This document shows positions 23,967 to 32,588 of a DNA stretch of 64,000 nt, one piece after another (position 1 is the stretch's first letter; each line of letters starts with the position of its first letter). The notes under the pieces were generated by a model that did no database searches, was not told the origin of the DNA, and worked only from the letters and a program-made list of their open reading frames with translations. The DNA comes from J027 sp965215855 (GTDB lineage Bacteria; Chloroflexota; Anaerolineae; Aggregatilineales; J027): assembly GCA_965215855.1 (NCBI GenBank), contig CBDCER010000003.1, positions 2,852,001-2,916,000 of the forward strand, read 5' to 3'. The position numbers and the translations under genes are program-made.

Positions 23967-26287
23967 CTGGTTTCAGTTTCCTTTTGTTCAGCTGGTGCTT
24001 TGATAGGCAATATAACGTGGCATCTTGTACCAACATTAGCCGCACTATCTATCCAAAGGCGTCCCCCATGCGACTCAACCAATAGCTTAGAAATTGGTAG
24101 CCCCAGACCGGTTCCAGATCCAGCCGTTAAACCTTGTTGACCCTGGCGAAAACTATCGAATATCACGGCTTGATCTTCAGGTGAAATACCAATACCTGTA
24201 TCGCGCACGATGAGATGAACCGTGTCGTCTTCACGCTGTGCGGAAATGTGAATCTCGCCGGATGGAGTAAATTTGACAGCGTTCGAGATCAGGTTCAAAA
24301 GCACCTGACGGATGCGGCGTTTGTCACCATCAATAACCGGTAAATCTGCTTCGAACCGATGGTGTATCTGAATGTTAGGTCGGTCTTTGGTAAGCCCTTT
24401 GGTCGTCGCCATCATACTTTCCAGGAGATCGTTCATATCCACTTTTTCAACAAAGAGATCCATTCGTCCAATTTCAATTTTGGTCAGATCCAGGATATCA
24501 TTAATCAAACTGAGCAGGTGATCCCCACTAGTGATGGCACGCCGCAGCGTTTCCTCTTGCTTCTCATTGACCGGCCCCAGGACACCATCTGCCACGAATT
24601 CTGTGAAGTTCAAAATAGCATTGAGCGGGGTCCGTAGCTCATGAGACATATTCGCCAGAAATTGCGACTTCACGCGGTCGGCTTCTTCAGCCTCGGCCTT
24701 TGCTGCCTGCGTTTCTGTGAACAGATTGGCATTGCGGATGGCAATAGCGACTTGTTCGGCGAGTGTTTTCAAAACCTGAGCATCTTCATCACTAAAGCGA
24801 TCTTTTGTTTCCGATTGTATGTCGAATATACCTAAGAGATCACCACCGCGTGCCATCGGGATGACAAATTCCGAGCGGGTATTAGGCAAATTGGGCAGGG
24901 GTAAGAAGGCTGGCGTTGTAGCAACATCGTTGAGTACAATAGCTTCTTGCTGGCGAGCTGCCAGCGCAACCACACTCGGCTCAGCGTCTAAAGCAATTGG
25001 TTCCATGGTGGTGGTCTCTAGTAGTTCACCTTGAGCATTGGCTCCTGTAGTTGGAATTAGTAGTTTGCGTTTGGCATCATATAAGAAAACAACAGTCGCA
25101 TAGAATTTGAAGCTGCTAGCGGTGAGTCTTGCCACCTGTTGTAATAGGTGTTCATTATCTAATTCTGTAGTGATTTGTTGCGATACATCCGCGGCCACGC
25201 GAAGATCACGGGTTCGGTCTGTCACCCGTTCCTCCAGTGTTTCAATAAATCCGCTCAAGCGGTTGGTCATGCTGTTAAATGATTCAGCCAGCGCACCAAT
25301 TTCATCACGTGTTGTCACCTCAGCACGAACCGATAAATCGCCTTCCTGGATGGTGCGGGCAACGGCTGCCAGGCGCTCAACCGGCCTGATGACACGCTGT
25401 ACCGTCAGGAATCCTAACACAATGGCAATCATCAGTGCGATAGCAGTCACGATGGCAGCCACCGCTAAACCTTCATTCGCCTGCTGCAAAGCCACTGAGG
25501 TTGGTTGTTCAGCAATGACAGTTAACTGTTGTTCACCGAACTGCAAGTTTTCTCTGGCGAAAATGACATCCTCGCCCGATAGTCCGACGGCACGTCCATC
25601 CTCGTCCGGCAATTCAATGCGGGTTTCTTCAAACACCACAGCCGGGTCGCTATGGGCGACGATCTTTCCGATGGTGTCTATCACATAGACGGTTTCTTCA
25701 TCCCGAAACTCCAGCCCAGCAATGAAGTCCCAGATGGTGCGGAAGCGGAAATCAGCCACTACCACATAGCGCAATTCACTGCTGACTAAATCATTCACAG
25801 GGAGAGAAATAGTAATCAGTGGTTCACGTGCCGCTTCGCCGAAGTAAATGGGGCTGTAGTAAGATGCGCCTTGCGTTGATGGAATCAGAAATTCGGCGTT
25901 GTCGGCTCGATTAACTAAGTCGCCCTCGTCTACAACCCCAAAACGTGAAAGTCGGAATAGCTCTTGCCCATCTGTGTCCAGCAGTGACAGTTCCAGATAG
26001 AGTTGTTGATTGGCGAGCAGGTTGTTGAGAACGATACGCTGTTCGCGTTGTTCCAGTGCAGCCAGATCATTCACATCGGATAATAGCCGCAGTTCACTTT
26101 CGCGCTCCTGAACAAATCGGTCAATCTCAGCGCCAACACGTTGAGCGATTTCACTTTGAGAATCGAGTGATTCTTGTTCCAGTGTGGAAAAGCTACGCAA
26201 TGTCAGGATGGCGCTGATGGTGACAACAGGAATAATGGCAAGGCCAATGAAAGAGAATGTTAGACGATTTCGCAAACTCGTGAACAT
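23963..26287 (-). CDS. sensor histidine kinase, Cache-HAMP-GAF-HisKA
   Basis: A 774-residue transmembrane kinase. Membrane helix 1 at about 10-30; a long extracytoplasmic region (35-275) of dCache type, with YYSPIYFGEAAREPLITISLP; helix 2 at about 277-298; HAMP linker to about 350; a GAF domain (about 375-540); HisKA with phosphoacceptor His 549 in MSHELRTPLN; HATPase_c with N-box ISNAVKF (about 667), DTGIGI (about 696) and GTGLGL (about 726). All catalytic motifs are intact. It is the first gene of a unit with three receiver-only proteins and a BMP-type lipoprotein; no DNA-binding regulator is encoded with them, so output is probably not direct transcription control. Confidence 0.92.
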   Translation of the reverse strand: MFTSLRNRLTFSFIGLAIIPVVTISAILTLRSFSTLEQESLDSQSEIAQRVGAEIDRFVQERESELRLLSDVNDLAALEQREQRIVLNNLLANQQLYLELSLLDTDGQELFRLSRFGVVDEGDLVNRADNAEFLIPSTQGASYYSPIYFGEAAREPLITISLPVNDLVSSELRYVVVADFRFRTIWDFIAGLEFRDEETVYVIDTIGKIVAHSDPAVVFEETRIELPDEDGRAVGLSGEDVIFARENLQFGEQQLTVIAEQPTSVALQQANEGLAVAAIVTAIALMIAIVLGFLTVQRVIRPVERLAAVARTIQEGDLSVRAEVTTRDEIGALAESFNSMTNRLSGFIETLEERVTDRTRDLRVAADVSQQITTELDNEHLLQQVARLTASSFKFYATVVFLYDAKRKLLIPTTGANAQGELLETTTMEPIALDAEPSVVALAARQQEAIVLNDVATTPAFLPLPNLPNTRSEFVIPMARGGDLLGIFDIQSETKDRFSDEDAQVLKTLAEQVAIAIRNANLFTETQAAKAEAEEADRVKSQFLANMSHELRTPLNAILNFTEFVADGVLGPVNEKQEETLRRAITSGDHLLSLINDILDLTKIEIGRMDLFVEKVDMNDLLESMMATTKGLTKDRPNIQIHHRFEADLPVIDGDKRRIRQVLLNLISNAVKFTPSGEIHISAQREDDTVHLIVRDTGIGISPEDQAVIFDSFRQGQQGLTAGSGTGLGLPISKLLVESHGGRLWIDSAANVGTRCHVILPIKAPAEQKETETS

Positions 26288-26461
26288 TGAATGTGTCCTA
26301 AATAAAGGCTAATCCATGACAAAAATGTATTGCAAAACGCATTGGAGCCGAAGACTTTCCACCAGTTGTTTAATTGCACATTGTCCTTAAAGATTATCAG
26401 AGAATCGCCGTTGGTCCCAAATTTCACAATTTGGACAAAGTGACTTTGTGGGATTTTTTAG

Positions 26462-26489
26462 TTGACTCTCACAATCGCTATGCTACACT
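26462..26489 (+). promoter_or_regulatory. promoter of the T-box/serS transcript
   Basis: TTGACT (26462-26467), a 16-base spacer and TACACT (26484-26489). It lies just upstream of the T-box stem I. A small hairpin with a T-run (ACAAAG and CTTTGT, then ATTTTTT) immediately before it may insulate the promoter. Confidence 0.6.
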
Positions 26490-26516
26490 AAGCACATCAT
26501 TTCAAACAACCTAAAA

Positions 26517-26770
26517 CACTGATGGAGTCACAATTTCCTGGTTTGGTGTTCACAGAGAACCATCAATTGCTGAAAGATGGTAACAACACTGGCAAATTTC
26601 CACTCCTGAGTGCCTGCAATCCCCGCCCTGTGCGGTGCTAAGTAGGTCGGGTTCGCCCGTTAGCGCGTCTGAGTTTATGACTCACCGAGGCTGTTACTGC
26701 GAAGTCGCAGCGAAATCAGGTGGCAACGCGAATCCCTTCGTCCTGAGTGTCGAGGGGATTTTTTATTTGC
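26517..26770 (+). promoter_or_regulatory. T-box leader (tRNA-Ser sensing) controlling serS
   Basis: The T-box consensus variant AGGTGGCAACGCG (26718-26730) precedes a terminator (26731-26740 with 26751-26760, ten pairs including one wobble) and the run TTTTTTATTT. UGGC in the T-box bulge would pair with a tRNA end GCCA, consistent with the G discriminator of tRNA-Ser. Upstream, stem I is visible: base helix CACT...GGAGT with ACTCC...AGTG, apical helix ACCATC/GATGGT, and the loop with TTGCTGAAA. UCC at 26599-26601, followed by A, is the likely specifier codon (Ser). CTGCGA/TCGCAG near 26697-26710 fits stem III. Uncharged tRNA-Ser is expected to allow readthrough. Confidence 0.88.
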
Positions 26771-26783
26771 AAAAGGAGCGCCT

Positions 26784-26960
26784 ATGGATTCACGACAGGT
26801 ATTCGACTTACTCATCTATATTGTCATTGGAGTTGGCCTGATCCTGGCTGCTATCCGTCTATACCAGGACTTCACACGCCCGCTACCCGATGAAGATGCC
26901 GAGTTATTTGGTATTGGAAGCGCCGAAGAACCTACTGAGGAAGGAAAGAATCATGCTTGA
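26784..26960 (+). CDS. 58-residue single-span membrane protein upstream of serS
   Basis: A small gene with a strong ribosome site (AAAGGAG at 26772-26778) and ATG at 26784. Residues 8-27 (DLLIYIVIGVGLILAAIRLY region) form one membrane helix. The C-terminal half is acidic (DEDAELFG, EEPTEEGK). The stop overlaps the serS start by 8 bases (shared ATGCTTGA), so the two are translationally coupled and both lie under T-box control. No known family is recognised. It could be a genuine micro-protein or a leader peptide that sets serS translation. Confidence 0.65.
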   Translation: MDSRQVFDLLIYIVIGVGLILAAIRLYQDFTRPLPDEDAELFGIGSAEEPTEEGKNHA

Positions 26961-28374
26961 TATTCAACTGATCCGTCAGAAACCCGACTGGGTCAAAGCG
27001 CAAATGCGTAAACTGAACGATCATGATGCACTGGCCCGAATTGATCAAATTCTTGACCTTGATCAACGCCGCCGGGCATTGCTAACTGAAGTTGAGGAAC
27101 TGAAGGGCTATCGCAATAAACTCAGCAAAGCCACCGGACGACTGCGGGGCGATAAAAAGACTGATCTGGAAACGCGCCTGGGTACAGCCATGGAAGTGCT
27201 ATTGGCCTTGCAACAGAATAACTACGGGCGAGCCATCGAGGTATTTGAAAACCCCAGAGCGAGTGCAGAACCCGATGAAGCCGTTTTCAACCAGACCATG
27301 AGCGATGTCTTTGCCCAAATGAAAATTCTCAGCGAACGCATCGGTGGTTTAGATGACCAGGTGCGCGAAGTGGATGCTGCTCGACAAGAACACTTGCTTT
27401 GGCTACCGAATATACCCCATGAAAGTGTTCCTGTTGCGGACAACGAAGAAGAAAACGTTATTCATCCAGTGCATGGCGAACTGCCCACTTTCGATTTCGA
27501 GCCACAGGCTCACTGGGATCTCGGCCCGGCGGCGGGCATCATCGACTTTGAACGCGGTGTTAAACTGGGCGGCACGCGCTTCTATATGCTGGCTGGCATG
27601 GGCGCACGCCTACAACGCGCCTTAATTAACTTTCTGCTGGATGAACTCATTGACACCTGGGGCTATCAAGAAATGTACGTGCCACTAATGGTCAAAGAGG
27701 ACGCGATGTACGGCTCCGGTCAATTTCCTAAGTTTGTTGATGTCAGCTATCGCGTTGAAGAAGCCGAAACCTACATGTTACCCACTGCTGAAGTCGCTAT
27801 TGCCAACATGCTCGGCGGCGATATTCTGAGCGAGGACCAATTGCCCTTATTCTATGTAGCGCACACCCCCTGTTTTCGCAAGGAGAAGATGAGCGCCGGA
27901 CGAGATGTTCGTGGTATTAAGCGCGTTCACCAATTCGAAAAGGTCGAGATGTTTCGATTCACTCGCCCCGAAGACAGTTATGCCGCGCTGGAGGAAATGA
28001 CTGATGTTGCTGAGACACTCTGTGCTAAGTTGGAGATACCCTACCGGCGGGTGGAAATTGTGACAGGTGATCTGGGTTTTACCGCCACCAAGAAATACGA
28101 TGTGGAGATGTGGGCACCAGGTTGTGGCGAGTGGTTGGAAGTCTCCTCTTGCAGCAACACAGAGGACTTTCAGGCGAGGCGAGTCAACATTAAATATCGT
28201 CCAGTAGGTGGCGGTCAGACACAGTTTGTTCATATGCTCAACGGCTCTGGCCTGGGGATTCCACGCGCACTGATCGCTGTTATGGAAAACTATCAGAATG
28301 CTGATGGTAGCATTCGTATACCAATGGTCTTGCAACCTTATATGGGAGGGATTGAGGTTATCGAACCCCGGTGA
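26953..28374 (+). CDS. serS: seryl-tRNA synthetase
   Basis: Charges tRNA-Ser with serine. From ATG 26953 the protein has 473 residues, slightly above the usual 420-430. The N-terminal coiled-coil arm (about 25-125) carries an insert with NPRASAEPDEAVF that accounts for the extra length. Class II motif 2 is seen in FRKEKMSAGRDVRGIKRVHQ and motif 3 in GSGLGIPRALIAVMENYQ. The GAGGAAGGAAAG ribosome site lies inside the preceding small gene. The gene is controlled by the T-box leader and coupled at its 3' end (TGA within GTGA) to a TPR-like protein. Confidence 0.97.
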   Translation: MLDIQLIRQKPDWVKAQMRKLNDHDALARIDQILDLDQRRRALLTEVEELKGYRNKLSKATGRLRGDKKTDLETRLGTAMEVLLALQQNNYGRAIEVFENPRASAEPDEAVFNQTMSDVFAQMKILSERIGGLDDQVREVDAARQEHLLWLPNIPHESVPVADNEEENVIHPVHGELPTFDFEPQAHWDLGPAAGIIDFERGVKLGGTRFYMLAGMGARLQRALINFLLDELIDTWGYQEMYVPLMVKEDAMYGSGQFPKFVDVSYRVEEAETYMLPTAEVAIANMLGGDILSEDQLPLFYVAHTPCFRKEKMSAGRDVRGIKRVHQFEKVEMFRFTRPEDSYAALEEMTDVAETLCAKLEIPYRRVEIVTGDLGFTATKKYDVEMWAPGCGEWLEVSSCSNTEDFQARRVNIKYRPVGGGQTQFVHMLNGSGLGIPRALIAVMENYQNADGSIRIPMVLQPYMGGIEVIEPR

Positions 28375-28823
28375 ATCTCTTAAAGCGTCTGTGGGCTTTT
28401 GGGTTGTATCGCTGGGCTATGTTTCGGCGGGCGATGGGCATCCGCACACGCAACCGACGGCATTTTCTGGCAGCCGAACGTACATTGACAGGCGTCTTAA
28501 TACTGAATATACAACACATCAAAGCTCGCACCAATCGCGGCCTGATTCGCTGGCGTGAATTGGACAATTGGTCAGGAGCCATCGTTGACTTTACACATCT
28601 CCTCGACCAGCAACCTGACCACTACATCGCTTTGTTCTATCGCGGTATGGCGTTCTATCGGGCGGGGGATTATCGCGCCTCCGCCCTGGATCTTGATACA
28701 TTTATCCGTCTTGCCCCTCATTCACGCTGGGTACATCATGCAGCTATTCAATTGGAAAACCTCCACGCTATTATTGATGAACTACCCAAAATGCTACCGC
28801 CACCCAAACATGATTTAGACTAA
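28371..28823 (+). CDS. TPR-like small protein coupled to serS
   Basis: A 150-residue protein. A basic N-terminus (MNLLKRLWAFGLYRWAMFRR) is followed by two or three helical pairs with TPR spacing (NWSGAIVDFTHLLDQQPDHYIALFYRGMAF written here in part as NWSGAIVDFTHLL and DHYIALFYRGMAFYRAG). The GTG start overlaps the serS stop by 4 bases. It probably mediates protein contacts. The reason for co-expression with serS is unknown; a convergent secreted-propeller gene ends 48 bases downstream. Confidence 0.7.
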   Translation: MNLLKRLWAFGLYRWAMFRRAMGIRTRNRRHFLAAERTLTGVLILNIQHIKARTNRGLIRWRELDNWSGAIVDFTHLLDQQPDHYIALFYRGMAFYRAGDYRASALDLDTFIRLAPHSRWVHHAAIQLENLHAIIDELPKMLPPPKHDLD

Positions 28824-28871
28824 GGGTAGTGGTGACACATTAACTCATAGGAACATTCCTCGCTGCTTTTT

Positions 28872-30485
28872 CTATTCGACAACAACAATGGAGTCTATCG
28901 CAACACGCAGTGAAACAGTTTCCTGTTGAACCCAATATGTTTGCCCGGCGGGCATTTCAAGCTGCAACCAGCTTCCATCAGCCAGTCGTCCGGCAATCCA
29001 AATATATTGCCCGGCTGGAAAAGAACCCCCTGTGTCGAAGTCAAGATTTGGCTCATAGTACCATTCAGTCTCACTCGTTAGTTGTGCCATTGGTGGGTCA
29101 GTAAAAGTCGATGTTGTTTCAGGCACTCCCCATACAACATGGGTGTTCCCCATAATTTCGATCAGCCATGACCAATCGGCTGAGAAATAATAGCGACTGG
29201 TGTATGACACGATGCTTCCTGACTGAGAACCAGTCCTAAGATCAAAAACGTCGATGGTGTTGAACTCTTCATCATAGGCAGTTGCATGTGTACCGCTAGC
29301 GTTAGCCCATAGCTCAGAATGCTGCCAGCGAGTCGCCCATAGTTCTTCACCAGTCTCTAAATCAAGTGCCCGGAATGCCCGGTTGCGATCTTCAGTTTCA
29401 AGCTCTCTCCAATTGGAGACGGTTTGTAAGAGTATGAGACGGTCTGCCTGCTCAATCACATAGCCCGTCCCTGGAGATTCAAGGGTATTGATAAGCTGCC
29501 CAGTTGTTTTGTCCCAAAAATAGACCACCTGTGTATCACTATAGATGACCTGATCCTGGGCAATAATCGGCCAAAAAACGCCGAGTTGCACTGGCAATTC
29601 CAAAACAGCCCGTGCATTGAACAACGTATTCCAAACAATCGGCGCATCACCATAAGGGCGATGAATGAGGATAGTTGCCGAATCGAGCCACTTGTAATCG
29701 TCCACTTCGTCATCAGACTCGGCGATTATCGTACCGGTTGCGATTTCATATACAAACAGTTGTTGATAGGAGCTAAAGCGATCCTGATGCGGTTGTAGGA
29801 AAGCGATATAAGGCCCACGCGCAATTCCACACGAATAATCAATCGACCATAACAATGCAGCATCTGCGATCTGCCAGATGGCGCACTTCGGCGTTTCGGC
29901 TCGCCGCCAATAATCAACAATCACATATTGTCCATCAGCACTAAATGTAGAGTCAGCATAAAGTCGTTGAGGCATATCACCCGGAATCAGGGGGGCATCA
30001 AGAATACTGACATTTCCTGTTGCGCTAATTAACGCTCCTGTCGCGCTGTTGTAAAACGAGAAACGGATTTCCTCGTGCGTATCGGGATTGACCGTCTTAG
30101 CAAGTAAGATCGAACTATCGGGGGAAAACTGTAATGTCTCTAGTTGCCGCTGTTCGGGCAATTCGACTCGCCACTGAATTTGACCACCTCGAATATCCCA
30201 CAACACCAACCAGTAACGATACATTGGTTCTGCCTCAACTGGCATCTCGTCGCTGTCACTGGAATCAGTCGCATCGGTTTCCGCCACAGGATCAGGGTAA
30301 ATAACCTCAGTTTGCACACCAGCAATATAAATGCCATCGTTGCTATAGATGATGTTACTAGCATCCACCGTGAAGCGTCCCAACGGCTGAAAATGCACCA
30401 GATCGGCAGCATCGCCTTCTTGTGCCTTTGCCACCCAGGTTGAACTCAATAACACGAGCGTCAGAAACAATTTCATAATTTTCAT
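28872..30485 (-). CDS. secreted beta-propeller protein with SH3-like C-terminus
   Basis: A 537-residue exported protein. Signal peptide MKIMKLFLTLVLLSSTWVAKA with predicted cleavage after AKA. The body has YVTN/WD-like repeats (LETLQFSPDSSILLAK, YVIDYWRRAETP-like strands, RYYFSADWSWLIEIMG). The last 80 residues look like a bacterial SH3-type domain (FPAGQYIWIAGRLADGSWLQL, QQETVSLRV). It is the third of three such genes in a row, behind a GGAGG ribosome site. It may bind wall or extracellular polymers; no enzymatic site is seen. Confidence 0.7.
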   Translation of the reverse strand: MKIMKLFLTLVLLSSTWVAKAQEGDAADLVHFQPLGRFTVDASNIIYSNDGIYIAGVQTEVIYPDPVAETDATDSSDSDEMPVEAEPMYRYWLVLWDIRGGQIQWRVELPEQRQLETLQFSPDSSILLAKTVNPDTHEEIRFSFYNSATGALISATGNVSILDAPLIPGDMPQRLYADSTFSADGQYVIVDYWRRAETPKCAIWQIADAALLWSIDYSCGIARGPYIAFLQPHQDRFSSYQQLFVYEIATGTIIAESDDEVDDYKWLDSATILIHRPYGDAPIVWNTLFNARAVLELPVQLGVFWPIIAQDQVIYSDTQVVYFWDKTTGQLINTLESPGTGYVIEQADRLILLQTVSNWRELETEDRNRAFRALDLETGEELWATRWQHSELWANASGTHATAYDEEFNTIDVFDLRTGSQSGSIVSYTSRYYFSADWSWLIEIMGNTHVVWGVPETTSTFTDPPMAQLTSETEWYYEPNLDFDTGGSFPAGQYIWIAGRLADGSWLQLEMPAGQTYWVQQETVSLRVAIDSIVVVE

Positions 30486-30496
30486 TGGTGTCCTCC

Positions 30497-30520
30497 GTGA
30501 AAACAGCAGCTGCTTTTCAC
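30497..30520 (-). other. inverted repeat just before a ribosome site
   Basis: GTGAAAA (30497-30503) and TTTTCAC (30514-30520) pair around a 10-base loop that itself holds the palindrome GCAGCTGC. On the minus strand the GGAGG of the following propeller gene starts right after the stem. The hairpin could terminate, protect an mRNA end or influence initiation. Confidence 0.4.
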
Positions 30521-30530
30521 AGGCTACCGC

Positions 30531-32588
30531 TTACGGTTGTAATGGAACTAAGAGTTGTTCAGAATCACCATTCACCACAGGCAAAGCACCAACATCCGTT
30601 TGGGCTGCAATGGTGATAAAGGCAGCAGATACCCACGCCTTCTGCATATCCGGCAGCACCACTGCCAGCCACGCCATATCAGCACTACGCCCGATCAACG
30701 TGACTGGGATATTGGAGGCCAGTTGTCTCACAATTTCCGCTTCGGTGGACGGCCAACGTCGCGCATTTACCTGCGATGTATGGATTACTGTGCGTGATGG
30801 CCCTTCTCGTTGGAACAAGACCTCTAATACAAACGGCAACCAATCAGTCGGCGGCGGTGGATCACCAATGCCTTCACCGCGTATGGCTGTCGTCGGGCAT
30901 GGCGGCGGTGGTAGTCCTACGAATCTGGATTCAGCGACGACACTCCCGCTATGGTAATCTACCAACCGGATATGGTCGTCCAGTCGCTTGCGGACATAGA
31001 TATAGGAATAGTTGCCTGGCCCCAGATTGTGACAGTTTTCAATTGTCACTTGTGTAAATTCATGACAAATCAGGAGATCAAGTCCCCTGTCCAGAGTTGC
31101 TTGTGCTTCCGATGGCAAAGAGTTTGGTGGAAAAGCTGTATTGAATGCAGTATTGTTTGGCAAACGTTCAGTGCCCGGCGCGCCGTCACATACCATCTGA
31201 TAGTCAGAGATTCGTAACAGGGGATCGGGAGTGGTATGCGGCGCAGGGAGCATCGCTATATCGTCATCCCAGGCTACATCAGCATTGGGAATCCATAGCT
31301 GCCCCTCACATGGAGAAGCGATTACCAAGATACGATCTCCTGCTGTTGCCAACCCCAATATGCGTTCGTCGGTAGGAATATTACAGGTAAAGGTATTGAT
31401 CTGCTGGCTAGTCGTACCAGTAACTCCTGCCGTAGCCATTAAATCAGTTGAAGGTGGCGGCGGTTGATCAAGAATAGGTAAATCAACTCCCTCTCCAATG
31501 CCCCACACCACAAGATTGCTATTACCATAGCCTGATGCCAGCCGCATCCCATCCAAGCTTATTGCTAATGGACCAGTTGTGCCTTCCAAAACAGTCAGCG
31601 TTTCACCTGTCGCTACATCCCATAACCGCACTGTATCATCATCACTGATTGAAACTAGCAGCGTGCCATCACGACTAAACAACAACTGCGCTACCGACGC
31701 CCGATGCCCGATAAGCACTCGCTGCTCTTCACCAGTCACCGGATTCCACAGACTGATGGTGGCATCGTCGCTGGCTGTGGCAATGATTTGTCCGTCGGGG
31801 CTAAAGGCGATATGTGTGATGGCATCAAAATGACCGGAGAGGATAGCAACAATGGCATCTGGCTCATCATTCAAGATGTTTTCAACTTGATTGATGACAA
31901 CTGAGTAATTTTCGCTGACTGTCGCGATCAAGCGGCTATCAGGGCTGAATGCCAATGGCATTCTTCCTGGCAATAAATGTTGCTGCGTTGAATCCGCTTC
32001 AATTGACCATAAGAGAATGATTTGTCTCTGAGAATCGGCTGAAGCTAGGATCGTGCCAGTGGGGTCAAACTGGAGCGCATCTGCTGCCGTGGAATAGCCC
32101 CGCAACGTGACCATCTCAGTATTCTGCTCCAAATTCCATACACGCACCATGCCAGCATCGCCGCTGAAAGCTACCAGACGACCATCAGGACTGATTGCTG
32201 TTCTACGCAGTGTGTCTGTATATTCTCCAAACGCTACAACTGTGTCAGCCGTGATATGTTCTAAATGTTGCTCGCGTGGGTTCGTGACGACCAGGCCTTC
32301 CGGGCCAAACATAGCTGGGGCGTCGTATTGCTCTGGAATAGGATTTGAGACACTTAAGTCCCATACAGAAGCGATTTCCGTATCATTGCCAGAAATACCT
32401 ATTAAATATTGCCCATCAGGGCTGAATGCCAATTCAGTGATAGTGTCATCCACAGGCAATACCATTAATGGTCGTATGTGAGATACATTGGCTGCTGTTA
32501 GCGTTGTGCCGTCCGGTGATTGTGCGTGACCAGGGGCCAGGCTGATTGTCAGCAGAACCAGGAAAAAACCAGCAATTATGAAGCGCAT
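30531..32588 (-). CDS. secreted WD40 protein with C-terminal SH3b domain
   Basis: A 685-residue exported protein. Signal peptide around FIIAGFFLVLLTISLAPGHA. Residues about 40-390 contain typical WD40 blades (ITELAFSPDGQYLIGIS, ITHIAFSPDGQIIATASDD, VAQLLFSRDGTLLVSISDDD, each followed by a xLWD strand). A Cys-containing middle region (about 405-560, CNIPTDERILGLATAG and others) is followed by an SH3b-like module near 600-665 (SQVNARRWPSTEAEIVRQLA, MAWLAVVLPDMQKAWVSAAF). The ATG at 32588 overlaps the stop of the 1430-residue gene upstream (TGATG), with AGGAGG before it, so the two are coupled. Confidence 0.8.
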   Translation of the reverse strand: MRFIIAGFFLVLLTISLAPGHAQSPDGTTLTAANVSHIRPLMVLPVDDTITELAFSPDGQYLIGISGNDTEIASVWDLSVSNPIPEQYDAPAMFGPEGLVVTNPREQHLEHITADTVVAFGEYTDTLRRTAISPDGRLVAFSGDAGMVRVWNLEQNTEMVTLRGYSTAADALQFDPTGTILASADSQRQIILLWSIEADSTQQHLLPGRMPLAFSPDSRLIATVSENYSVVINQVENILNDEPDAIVAILSGHFDAITHIAFSPDGQIIATASDDATISLWNPVTGEEQRVLIGHRASVAQLLFSRDGTLLVSISDDDTVRLWDVATGETLTVLEGTTGPLAISLDGMRLASGYGNSNLVVWGIGEGVDLPILDQPPPPSTDLMATAGVTGTTSQQINTFTCNIPTDERILGLATAGDRILVIASPCEGQLWIPNADVAWDDDIAMLPAPHTTPDPLLRISDYQMVCDGAPGTERLPNNTAFNTAFPPNSLPSEAQATLDRGLDLLICHEFTQVTIENCHNLGPGNYSYIYVRKRLDDHIRLVDYHSGSVVAESRFVGLPPPPCPTTAIRGEGIGDPPPPTDWLPFVLEVLFQREGPSRTVIHTSQVNARRWPSTEAEIVRQLASNIPVTLIGRSADMAWLAVVLPDMQKAWVSAAFITIAAQTDVGALPVVNGDSEQLLVPLQP

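Noticed and set aside
25107..25688. 193-codon plus-strand frame within the sensor kinase
   Set aside because: It is antisense to the HAMP and Cache region; low-complexity Ser/Thr/Ala composition and no motifs.
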